Assembly (NCBI RefSeq): GCF_000283155.1
Contig: NW_004454261.1
Coordinates: forward strand, 4,460,179 to 4,524,178
Length of the DNA stretch: 64,000 bases
Source: Ceratotherium simum simum
Lineage: Eukaryota > Chordata > Mammalia > Perissodactyla > Rhinocerotidae
Direction of reading: 5' to 3'
Under the pieces are notes generated by a model that was not told the origin of the DNA, ran no database searches, and saw only the letters and a list, made by a program, of their open reading frames with translations. This document shows, one piece after another, positions 1-10,968 of the stretch. The translations under genes were made by a program, and so were the position numbers. Position 1 is the stretch's first letter, and the number at the start of each line of letters is the position of its first letter.

Positions 1-92
1 CACACCTGCCACCTCCCCAGACCTCCCCCCACACCTGCCACCTGCCCAGCCCTCTCCCCACACCTGCCACCTCCCCAGCCTTCCCCCCCACC
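1..92. repeat. Short GC-rich minisatellite in a PCSK4 intron
   Basis: About three tandem copies of a 29-31 bp unit beginning CACACCTGCCACCTCCCCAG start at 1, 30 and 61. They lie in the intron upstream of the first visible PCSK4 exon. The stretch from 93 to 259 is ordinary intron ending in an acceptor at 258-259. Confidence 0.7.
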
Positions 93-259
93 TGTCATTA
101 CCACCCAGGGGGCAGACGGGTGGGAGGCAGGCCCCAAGGCCTCCGTTTCCCCATCTGTAGAACAAGTAGGCAGGCCTCCTGGTCGGAGCCCAAACCCGCC
201 TGCTGGCTGCGCACCCCCAGCAGGCCAGCAGGGGGGCCTCACCTGCGCGCCGCCCGCAG

Positions 260-439
260 CCCCATCCTGCCGCTGCTGCGCGTGAGGAGGAACGTGTCAG
301 CCTGCGCCGGCCGTGTCAACCGAGTCCGCTCACTGGAGCACGTGCAGGTGCAGCTGTCGCTGTCCTACAGCCGCCGCGGCGACCTGGAGATAGCGCTCAC
401 CAGCCCCATGGGCACGCGCTCCACGCTCGTGGCCGTCAG
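260..439 (+). CDS. PCSK4: PCSK4 coding exon (P domain, first part)
   Basis: A 180-nt exon between the acceptor CCGCCCGCAG and donor GTGTGG. It ends two bases into an Arg codon (AG), which the next exon completes. It carries the RNVSACAGRVNRVRSLEHV segment and the STLVAVR end of the P-domain core. Confidence 0.93.
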
Positions 440-1968
440 GTGTGGGCCGGGGCCTGCGGGTCCGCCCGGGGAGGGGCCAAGCGCACTGTGCAGGCTGGAC
501 CCCCAGCCCCTGCTCCCAGGGCCGGTCCGTGGCCAGCACTTGGCCCCGTGCTCAGACACGTGCTGTGGCTCAGCGGCCTGTGGTTGCAAAGCGCCCCCCT
601 CCTTCACCTTCTATCCCAGACCCCTGGACGTGAGCAGCCAGGGCTACAACAACTGGGTCTTCATGTCCACCCACTTCTGGGACGAGGACCCGCGGGGCCT
701 GTGGACCCTGGGCCTAGAAAACAAGGGCTACTACTTCAACACGGGTGAGAGCCAGGTGCAGCCGGGGGGGTGACCCCTGACCTCCCCCGCGGGCTCTGGA
801 GCCGGCCTCCGTGACCCCACTGCAAAGGGGCTCCTCGGAGAGACGGAACAGGCCTGGCTGTGAACAGGGGGTGTCCAGTTACTGGGAAGGAGTAGGTGTC
901 CAGCCACCAGCATACAGTAGGTTTTCAGCTACTAGCGTGAAGTAGGTGTGTTGTTCTGGAGAAGTGTCCAGTTCCCAGCACACAGTAGGTGTCTAGCTGC
1001 CAGCACACAGTAGGTATCTAGCTGCCAACACACAGTAGGTGCCCAGCTACTAGTGCGCAGTAGGTGTGTTCTTACTCTGGAGAAGTAAGTTTTCAGTTCC
1101 CAGCACACAGTAGGTGTCCAGCCGCCAGCACACAGTAGGTGTCCAGCCACCAGGCAGATGTAGGTGTCCGGTTCCCAGCGCACAGTGGGTGCAGGGTGTC
1201 CAGGGCACATCCAAGTCTGGGGCTCCAGGGTGGGGTGGGGGTCCCCTGGGGGGAGGGGCCAAGAATGGCAGGGCCGGGCCACCAAAGGCCTCCCCCCTCC
1301 TCCCCGTGCCTATCGCAACCCGTACCCAGGGACGCTGTACCGCTCGACGCTGCTGCTGTACGGGACAGCGGAGGACATGATGGCGCGGCCCCGCGGCCCC
1401 CAGGTGACCAGCAGCGTGTGCGTGCAGCGGGACACGGCGGGGCTGTGCCAGGGTGAGTGCTGGGAGGCGGCAGTGTGCGTGTGCACAGGGGATGGGGGGC
1501 GGGGCCGCGGCCTCACCCCCGTGTGCGTGTCCCCGTGCAGAGTGCCACAGCCCCGCCTACCTCCTGGGCCGCCTCTGCCTCCCCTCCTGCCCACCACGGT
1601 ACTTCAACCACACGCGGCAGCCAGTGACCGCCGGGCCGGGGCGCCCGGCCACGCCCGCCCTTCGCGTCTGCTCCAGCTGCCACCCGTCGTGCCACACCTG
1701 CCGCGGCAGCTCCGCGCTCGACTGCACCGCCTGCCCCCCGCCCCACACGCTGGACCGGCGTCGGGGCTCCTGCTTGGGGCCCGCGCCCCCGGCGGCCACC
1801 CCCGCGGCCACCACTGGCCCGCCACCCCTGCCCGCCCCGCCACCCCTGCCCGTCCCCACTGCCGCCGCGGCCCAGCTCAGGCCATGGTGCTGGTCCTGCT
1901 GGCCGTGGCCTTGGGGAGCCCCCTCCTCCGCAGCATCCTCTCCGTGGGCTGCCCCCCGCCGTGGGTGA
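260..1968 (+). CDS. PCSK4: PCSK4, proprotein convertase subtilisin/kexin type 4 (3' part, four exons)
   Basis: PCSK4 is a calcium-dependent serine endoprotease of the kexin family. It acts in the secretory pathway of spermatids and cleaves precursors at basic sites. Only the C-terminal part is here; the catalytic domain lies left of the window. Visible exons are 260-439, 620-744, 1330-1452 and 1541 to the in-frame TGA at 1966-1968. All have consensus AG/GT borders, and the reading phases join correctly. They encode the P domain, with SLEHVQVQLSLSYSRRGDLE, ALTSPMGTRSTLVAVR and YNNWVFMSTHFWDEDP, and then a cysteine-rich tail (CSSCHPSCHTCRG). This agrees closely with mammalian PCSK4. The last exon ends in a Pro/Ala-rich stretch. 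The hydrophobic AMVLVLLAVALG segment expected near the C-terminus lies in a different frame, so the true C-terminus is uncertain. Confidence 0.93.
620..744 (+). CDS. PCSK4: PCSK4 coding exon (P domain, second part)
   Basis: A 125-nt exon after the acceptor TCTATCCCAG, with donor GTGAGA at 745. It encodes PLDVSSQGYNNWVFMSTHFW and LGLENKGYYFNTG, highly conserved P-domain sequence. Confidence 0.94.
885..1192. repeat. 24-26 bp minisatellite in a PCSK4 intron
   Basis: Roughly a dozen diverged copies of a unit containing CAGCACACAGTAGGTGTC. Two longer sub-blocks share GTAGGTGTGTT...CTGGAGAAGT, so the array has some higher-order structure. It occupies much of the 585-bp intron between the exons ending at 744 and starting at 1330. 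Confidence 0.85.
1330..1452 (+). CDS. PCSK4: PCSK4 coding exon (end of P domain)
   Basis: A 123-nt exon, acceptor CGTACCCAG and donor GTGAGT at 1453. It encodes TLYRSTLLLYGTAEDM and then GPQVTSSVCVQRDTAGLCQ, the junction of the P domain and the cysteine-rich tail. Confidence 0.94.
1541..1968 (+). CDS. PCSK4: PCSK4 terminal coding exon (Cys-rich tail)
   Basis: Acceptor CCCCGTGCAG. The phase-continuous frame gives ECHSPAYLLGRLCLPSCPPR, CSSCHPSCHTCRGSSALDC and RRRGSCLGP. It then runs through a Pro/Ala-rich low-complexity stretch to the TGA at 1966-1968. The homologous C-terminal hydrophobic segment (AMVLVLLAVALGSPLL, from about 1883) is in another frame of the same exon. This suggests a frameshift in this lineage, an extra small intron, or an assembly error in the CCGCCACCCCTGCCCG direct repeat. 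Confidence 0.85.
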
Positions 1969-2390
1969 GCCCCCACGGCGCTGGGGCCCACCCTGTTCAC
2001 CTCCCCAGGCCCAGCTGCTGGCTGCAACCCGGACATGTCGGACTCGGGGAGCTGACGTGCGCTGTCCCACTCCCTTCCCCAGACTGGCCCCCGGGGGCGA
2101 GAACCTGCCCCTGCGAGGCTCTGGCTGGCCACCAAGGCCCGCAGGCCAGGGGGACCCACGGGGAACCCTGCACCCCGGACTTGGCAGGTCCAGGTGAAAG
2201 AGACAGAGAGAGAGAGAAGTCTAGTACACAGTTGGGGGTGGTGGGGGTGGGGCAGAGGCCAGGCCCCCGACCACCATCCCTTCCTGGCCCCAGACCATCC
2301 CTTCCAGGCCCCAGAATCGCGGGGAAGGTGGAGGGAGAAAAAAGGACACCGGTCCGCATCTCAGCACCATGTCCCACCTCTGAGTTTTCA

Positions 2391-2396
2391 AATAAA
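2391..2396 (+). terminator. PCSK4: PCSK4 poly(A) signal
   Basis: An AATAAA, followed within 20 bases by T/G-rich sequence, lies 423 bases after the in-frame stop. It is the first good signal downstream of PCSK4. The stretch 1969-2415 is therefore read as 3' UTR. Confidence 0.8.
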
Positions 2397-2415
2397 GGTT
2401 GAATAGGAGGTGCCA

Positions 2416-3124
2416 AGGCTGCCATCTTCTTTGGGGCATGAGCGGGCCCCCATCCCCATGGCATGGTTGGGGGTTCCCCTGTGCCCTGCTTGGAAACTGC
2501 CTTCCCCCAGGCATCGGCCCCCGGGAGGACCCAGCGGCCCACAAAGGAAAGGGGTCAGCCCGGGGCCCAGAGACCCCAGCCATGAGAAGGGTGGGAGCGG
2601 GGTGCGGGGTCCCTGAGTGACGCTCACGTGCTGCGAATGCCAAGCTTCCAGAACACGGCCACTGCGGCCCTACCTCTCCCCGAGTTCCCCACGGTGCCAT
2701 CCTCCATCCTGCTGGGCGCGTTTCTCGAGGACTAACACAAGCGTGATTCGCATGTGACAATTGACGCTGTGGTTCCACCCACTGGCCAGGTCTGCGAGTT
2801 TCCGATAATTGTACTTCTCCGTTCTCCGAGGGTCGTGGGGGGGCTGGAGGCACGTTGTCCTCACCCCCAACCCCAGCCTCCACTTCCCCATCTGTACAGT
2901 GGGTTCTCCACCTCTCTGAACAGACAGAGGAACCTGAGGTGGGGGCACGTGGGAGATGGGAAAGCAGGGCTGGGACGCAGAGCGAGCTATTAAGAGTCCC
3001 TCCTCTGTCCTCACACGCACCAGCGGTGGGGGGACCCAGCTCAGCCCCTGGCTCCGGGCACACAGGAAGTGCCCAAAACACGCCAGCTTGGGGCACCCAC
3101 TTTGGGAAACAGCAAGCCAGTTCT
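2416..3124. other. Intergenic, PCSK4 to L1 block
   Basis: GC-rich unique sequence. I see no spliced exon, recognisable repeat or promoter element in it. Confidence 0.5.
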
Positions 3125-3222
3125 AGAGACGATTAAACATAGAGTTACCACGTGACCACGCAATTCCACTCACAGCTCTGTGCCCGAGAAAACTGAAAAC
3201 ACACGTCCACACACAAACCGTC

Positions 3223-4117
3223 ACCAGACGTAGACCCTAACCCACTCCTCTTGTCCTGCCTAAACTCTAAGCTCTGTGTTTGACCTAATTCTCTCGTCTT
3301 CTTGAAAGGTGCAGGTGTTCCTTTATCTGACACCTTGCGACCTTGAGCTCCTGAGGTTTTCAGCCATGTTCCAGAATCTCTAAGTGACAACCGCCCTGGA
3401 CCCAGTCGCTGTGACACGGACCAGGACAGCCCAGAACACAACCACAAGACTGACACCTGCACAGATAGGCAGAGAGTTGTGCGAAAGTAATCTGCCCTCC
3501 TTAACATCGTAAGTTCTCCTCTGGAAGGGGCAAAGCAGCCATTTTTAGGTCATGCAATGTATGTAGAAGCATGATTTCAAACCACGCATGTGCAAGCTTA
3601 TACCCACCTCTACATGCGATGATGAAACTTCCCTTTGAATATTCATTCACTCCCTACCCCAAATAAAGATACCCACCTCCCTGTGCTCTGGGAGCCATAG
3701 CTTTGTGAAATTATTCCCTATGGTCTCCATTTTTCTTTGCTGCAAACTAAAGGTAGACTTTGTGTGGGCCGGGCCGGTGGCGCAAGCAGTTAAGTGCGTG
3801 CGCTCTGCTTCCGCGGCCGCCTGGGGTTCGCAGGTTCAGATCGCGGGGGCGCACCAATGCACCGCATGGTAAGCCATGCTGCGGCAACGTCCCATACAAA
3901 GTAGAGGAAGATGGGTACAGATGTTAGCTCAGGACCACTCTTCCTCAAGGAAAAAAAAAAAAAGGAAGAGAGGATTGGCATTGGATGTTAGCTCAGGGCT
4001 AGTCCTCCTCACACAAAAAAATAATAAAATAGAATAAAATAAAATAAAAGTAGACTTTGTGAAATAACTATTTTTGGTGCAGTTTAACTCCCAAGACAGG
4101 ACCCACGTTTGCTCCGG
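3223..4117 (+). mobile_element. LTR-like insert inside the L1 fragment
   Basis: This is the sequence that interrupts the L1. It contains an AATAAA at 3661-3666 followed by a T-rich block, resembling the R/U5 end of an endogenous retroviral LTR, and has no open reading frame. AAACC occurs at both junctions and could be a target-site duplication. I could not define clean TG...CA termini, so the class is uncertain. Confidence 0.35.
3765..4045 (+). mobile_element. ERE SINE (equine repetitive element)
   Basis: A tRNA-derived head (GGGCCGGTGGCGCAAGCAGT, with a B-box-like GGTTCAGATC) is followed by the conserved GATGTTAGCTCAGG body and an A-rich tail. Near-perfect 17-bp target-site duplications ending in GTAGACTTTGTG flank it at 3748-3764 and 4046-4062. 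Confidence 0.92.
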
Positions 4118-4625
4118 TAATAAAACCTGTGGGTGGAGGTTCACAGCAGCGCGATTCACAACAGCCAAAAGGTGGAAACAGCCAAAATGTCCATCACTGG
4201 ATGGATAAACGCAATGTGGTCCATCCAAACGACAGAATATTACTCGGCCACGAAAAGGAGTGAGGCCCTGACACAGCTCCACCAAGGATGGACCTTGAAC
4301 ACACGATGCTCAGTGAGAGAACCAGACACAGAAAGACACACATTGTGAGATTCCATTGATGTGAAATGTCCAGAACAGGCACATCCACAGACAGAAAGGG
4401 GGTTCGTGGTTGACAGGGGCTGGAGGAGGGGTTGGGGAGTGACTGCTCATGGGGACAGGGTTACTTTTGGGGTGATGAGAATATTCTAGAGTTAGACTGT
4501 GCTGATGATTGCACAACTCTAAATACATATATATATGTAACCACAAACTATTAAATTGGTACACTTCAAACAGGTGGACTTGATGGTTTGTAAATTACAT
4601 TCAGTAAAGCTGTTAAAAACACAAA

Positions 4626-5014
4626 ATCTGCCCTCTGCTCTGAGCCTGTCTCCCCATCTCTCAGCCGTGAGCGGAGGGGCCACGATGACGGTCCAGCACC
4701 CCCCGCCCGGGTAGGGAGGGGGTTTGGAGATGGAGGGGTGACCTTGACCTCGATCTGGCAGAGGACACGCTGCCTCACCGAGCGGTCACTGTGCGCAGGG
4801 CCACCCTGTGCGGACATTTACTTTGTTCCCACAACAGCCACGTGGGTTGGGGACTGTGTCCCCCTTTTGCAGAAAAGCAGGTCCTAAGATGCTTTGTTAT
4901 GCAGCGAAGAGAGCCAGGACTGGACGCCACGCCCACCCCTTGCCCGTCCAGACCCCAGCACCTTCTGGTCCAGTCGCTTCTCCTCTGGGATCGCTCTAGC
5001 ACCCTCGCGGGCGC
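4626..5014. other. Intergenic before the C19orf25 promoter
   Basis: Moderately GC-rich unique sequence leading into a CpG island. No gene or repeat was recognised. Confidence 0.4.
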
Positions 5015-5172
5015 GGTCCCTTTAATAGGGGGCGTGGCCTCGCGGCTAGCGGGGGGCGGGAGCAGGAGGCAGCCGGAAGCGCGCGCGTCACGTGCCCGGG
5101 GGCGGGGCCGCGCTCTGACCGGAAGCGGAACTGGCTGCGCCGGGGCGCCGGCGGCTGAGGGCGCGCGCCTGG
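5015..5172 (+). promoter_or_regulatory. C19orf25: CpG-island promoter and non-coding exon 1 of C19orf25
   Basis: A TATA-less, CpG-dense segment contains two ETS-type CCGGAAGC motifs (5073-5080 and 5119-5126). Between them are an E-box GTCACGTGC (5087-5095) and GC boxes. A good donor (CCTGG/GTGAGG, GT at 5173-5174) ends what is probably a non-coding first exon at 5172, since the coding exon starts after an acceptor at 5446-5447. The intron just beyond carries a 19-bp tandem duplication with GGGGCGGGG (about 5283-5322). Confidence 0.75.
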
Positions 5173-5365
5173 GTGAGGGGGAGGCGGCGTTAGGGGTTCA
5201 GCGGGGAAGCCGAGGCCCAGGTGGAGCGGAACGCTGAAGCCCCTGGCCCCGAATTGTGGGGCGCCTGGAGGGCCAGGGGCGGAGTGAACCCGGAGGGGCG
5301 GGGTGAACCCGGAGGGGCGGGGCACGGCGGGCCTCCGCGGGAGCTGGGCTCCGGCGAGTGTGTAG

Positions 5366-7310
<1,945 letters not shown>

Positions 7311-7705
7311 CCTGGCCCTCCGGCTCGCCAGAACCTTCCGCCCTCCCCAGGACGCCTGACCCGGCGCACCTCAGACGTGGCCCCGGGGTCCCAGGAGCAG
7401 ATGCTGGGCTCTGTTCCGTGGCCTGGGCACGCCCTGGCACCCAGAGACCCCAGGGGACAGCCTGCCCGGGGTGTGGCTTCAGCAGGGACAGCATGGGCTG
7501 TGGGGACAGCCTGCTTCTGCCAGGCACGGTGCCCTCCCCAGGGTCGGGTCTGGGGCCGTGAGAATGCCGCTCACCCCAGGGCTTCTCCCCTGGGACCCTG
7601 ATGACCGTCGAGCCCAGACTGGACTTCACGTGGGGTCCCGGGGCCCGAGAACAGTCCGTCCATCCTCCCTCCCTTCCTCTGTGACCCTGCTTCACGGATC
7701 ATCCC

Positions 7706-7711
7706 ATTAAA
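7706..7711 (+). terminator. C19orf25: C19orf25 poly(A) signal (ATTAAA)
   Basis: An ATTAAA 396 bases after the stop, followed by T/G-rich sequence at about 7730-7750. It is the only reasonable signal before the convergent APC2 3' end. Confidence 0.65.
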
Positions 7712-8299
7712 CTGAGCTCGTACAACCCACCCTGCTGGCTCTGCCCGTCTCTGCGTGGACTGGGGGCCCCCTGAGGTTCTAGAAGAGGGTGGGGGTTCTG
7801 TCCCCTCCTCCGCCCCCCGTGGCCGTGTGAGGAGCGATTGTCCGGAGGGCCCAGATCTGAGATGGGGTCTCCAGTGGTGCCACCCCTCAGGGTCCCGAGC
7901 CCCCTGCTCTAAGGCATTCGCGAACCCCCAGGGCAGGCGCTTGTCTGTCTGGTTCCTGGTCAGGGTGCAGGTCCAGCCTGTTAGCTGTGGGGTTCCATCA
8001 GACGCGGGCACTCGGCTCCCGAGAGAGGACGAGCTGGTCGGTCACCCGCCCGAGACTCACTGCCCCTGACCTTCCCCTGCATGGCCCTGGCCCCCGGTGC
8101 CCGTCCTGAGCTCACAGATCCCCCCAATCTCGGCTCTGCGTCCAGGACCTGCCCTCAGGCGGCGACTCGACGCCTGGTCACTGTTTCTTTGCTCCTGGCG
8201 GGCGCGAGGCTCTGCGGTCAGCACGTTGCACGTGGACCCAGGCTCCCCGAAAAGCTCTCCTGAGGGCCGTGTCCCACCCTCACGCATCTGCAGACAGCG

Positions 8300-10968
8300 G
8301 GGAGCGTGCTCGGACAGCTCTGTTTATTAAAGGCGCACGCGAGCCCCCGGTGCCCGGCCGCCTTCCCCTGACAATGGCTTTACGTTCAGAGGGGCGGGCG
8401 GGCGGACGGACGGGGCTGTGGATATTTACACTCCTGTAACACTGCAGAGACAGACGGGGATGCGGGCAGCAGAGGGGACGGACCAACACAACCAGGCTCA
8501 GGCCGCGGGCACCGGCTGGGTGACAGACGGGCAGGGTGGGGTAATGCCGCGCCCTGAATTCAGCACCCAGCTGGTGGGGGTGTCCATCCGTCCCGGGGCC
8601 GAGGTCATGGCTGGGGGTGCCAGGCGTCCCCCTCGGGCTGGCTCCGGGAGTCCCCCAGAAGCAGACAGGTCCCCATGTAGCTCCGGCTCCTGTGTCCCCT
8701 CGGCGGGGGAGCCAGGTGGCCAAGCAGCATCCAGGGGACCAAGGCTTCAGTCCTCCAGCTCCCGCCTCGGGCTGACTGTCCAGTGACCGCTGACCACCGC
8801 CTCCTCCCAGCGGTCCAGGCCCCATCCCGCCTAGGCTGGGTTACGAGGGGCGGCTGTGTCCCCACTGCAGGGAATGGAGAAGGCAGAGTGGCCGTGGACG
8901 GGCCAGCACAAGCCCCCTGGCGCTGGTCCTGACTGTGGAGGAACACCCGGGGCCGAGGGTCCTGTCCCGCCAGTCACGTGGCCCCCCTGCCCGCCCGAGA
9001 GGTAGCTCTGGGAGTTCTCCCCACGGCCCACATGGGGAAACTGAGGCACAGCGGCGGGCACACTGCCCAGGGTCTCTCACAGTGCGTGGCCGCGCCGGGC
9101 GAGCTGGCGGTGGATCTGCCGCCACTTTCCCCCTAACCAGGCCATTTTGGGGGCGGCTGGTCCGTGGTTAGGAAGACAGTGGGCAACGTCCAACAGCCCC
9201 CAAATCCAAAAAGGCGCTCGGAAGACCACCCAGTCCCAGCCCTTCAGCCCACGGATGGCAACAGAGATGGGGAGATTCTGAGACGCGACTGAGGGCCTGT
9301 GTGTCCTGGGGGTCAGCTGTGGCCGTCCGTCCGAGATGCCCTGCTCAGCCCTGGCGCCCGTGCTGCGGGACGGGGCGTTTTGGGGAGGAGGCCGCAGCGT
9401 GAGTGTGTTGGCAGCAGCACGGTGTCCGTGGGGTCTGGGATCAGCACGGCTCACAGGGTCCGCCAAGGGCGGACGGTCCTGCCAGAGGGAACGCTTCTGC
9501 TCCTGGGTCAGCTCCTTCCAGCCGGGGGTGGGGGACGGGGAGGGACAGTGGGGGACGTGGGCGGGGACGGTCCTTCAGCACCTTCCAGTGGCCTCAACCC
9601 CGCCTCCCCTCCTCCCAGAGAGAGGAGTAAAGCCGGGCGTCGTTCGTCTCCTCAAACAGCATCTCTGCAGGCGGCTGTGACCGCAGACCCGCCTGCGAGA
9701 GCAGCTCCTTCCCGGTCCCGCAGGAAAGAGGTCGTTGGCTCTTCCCACAGGAAGGCGCCCTCGGAGCCGAGACCGAACACGCACCCCGGGGCCCCCGAGC
9801 AGAGACCCCGGCCGCCTCCCGCTGGCAGGGGAGAGGGGAGGAGGGAGGTCCTCGGAGTGGCCGCTCCCGGCCTCCCGGGCTCACTGTCCCCCGTCGTCTC
9901 GCCGCCGCCGCCTCTGGCACCAACACTCCAGCACCTGCTGGCCGGCACCCCGGCCTCGACGTGTCCAGCTGGCTGGGCTGTGGCCCTGGGGCTCCAGACC
10001 CCGACTCCACGCCAATCCCCAGCTGTGCTGTCCCAAAGGGGAGGAGCCGGCCGTGCCTGGCAGGGAGCCTGCAGATCCGAGCTTCATGCATCACAAAGAA
10101 GAAATTAGGGCGGGAACGATCCCATCCATGGGGTCGTCCCTCTGCGTGGGCAGAGAGAGAGGCCAGCACAGGCTCGCGTCCCCGCCCCCAGGAGCTCCCA
10201 GAGGGTCACGGCCCTGACTCTCCTCGGCCTCCTTCCTGTGGTACCCACTGCGGGGTCCCTCCCCGAGTCAGGAGCGAGGACACGGGGTGGGCTCCTGTTG
10301 GTGTCTGCACCAGAGCCCCCTCCCGTCGTCCACACGCCCGCCTCTCCTTGTTCCTTCCAAGGGGTGGGAGGCACCAGGCTGCTCTGACGGCCCCGCTCTC
10401 TGTCCCCCTGCCGCGGGGTGCTCCAGGCTCTCTGAACGTCACCATCCGGGGTGGGAGCCGACTTTCTGCCCGGCTCAGCCACACCCTCCCCCAGCTGGGG
10501 CTGAGAAGGCAGGCAGACCGGCAAAGCCATCATTAACAAATTACACAGCCGCCGCGGTAATTACCGCCTTCCTCCGGGCGCTGGCAGGCACTCGAAGGCA
10601 CCACCCTCCCCAGCCCTGTCCCCCACCTTGGGCGGCCACTGCCACCTCCCTCCGGCTCCCCGGAGGGGAAGGCCGGGCTGAGGCCTGGAGTGCAGGGTGG
10701 TCTCCGCGTGTGGGCCGGGCTGGGGGCAGGCACCCTCATGGGCTTACCTGGCTGGGACTCGAGGTCCAGCCCATGGCCCCCTGTCCCTCTGGAGCCCCCA
10801 GGGCAAGAAGCAAGCATCTACGGGTGAGATGTGAGGCCCATGCGAGCTAGTGGGGGGGGGGGCTCCGAGGGCCGGGGCTCGGTGGGTGGGCGGACCCTGG
10901 GACCACCCTCGGGACAGCCGCACGGCTGCAGGGCCGGACAGGATGTTCCAGAAGGCCCGCCCGGGCCG
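8300..10968 (-). other. APC2: APC2 3' untranslated region
   Basis: GC-rich non-coding sequence between the stop codon and the poly(A) signal. Two details stand out. A G-run at 10852-10862 lies just after the stop in plus coordinates. An AT-rich island at about 10530-10567 contains a perfect 14-bp palindrome (10554-10567) with a TAATTA core. Long open frames on either strand here have no recognisable protein. Confidence 0.6.
8323..8328 (-). terminator. APC2: APC2 poly(A) signal
   Basis: TTTATT on the plus strand, AATAAA on the minus. It sets a 3' UTR of about 2.65 kb after the APC2 stop at 10969, a plausible length for this gene. No other minus-strand AATAAA in better position was seen between here and the stop. 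Confidence 0.65.

Larger units (their letters stand above)
3125..4625 (+). mobile_element. L1 3'-end fragment split by a later insertion
   Basis: The segment 3125-3222 resembles the L1 stretch around CGCAATTCCACTCACAGCTC. The continuation of the same L1 end resumes at about 4118 (TTCACAGCAGCGCGATTCAC, then GAATATTACTCGGCCACGAA and the poly-A-side TTAAATTGGTACACTTCAAA). About 900 bp of unrelated sequence lies between the two parts. It is an old, 5'-truncated copy with no coding capacity. Confidence 0.75.

Noticed and set aside
1164..2402. A 412-codon open frame on the plus strand through the PCSK4 3' end
   Set aside because: It crosses introns and the 3' UTR. Only short pieces resemble PCSK4. 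Long open frames are expected in sequence this GC-rich.
9571..9579. TTCAGCACC, a left half of an RE1 motif in the APC2 3' UTR
   Set aside because: The right half GGACAG is missing at permitted spacings, unlike the full motif at 32425.
10540..10567. Similarity of the minus-strand TAATTACCGCGGCGGCTG to the universal rRNA 530-loop region
   Set aside because: The match is short and broken and the flanks are unrelated to rRNA; chance in a GC-rich 3' UTR.
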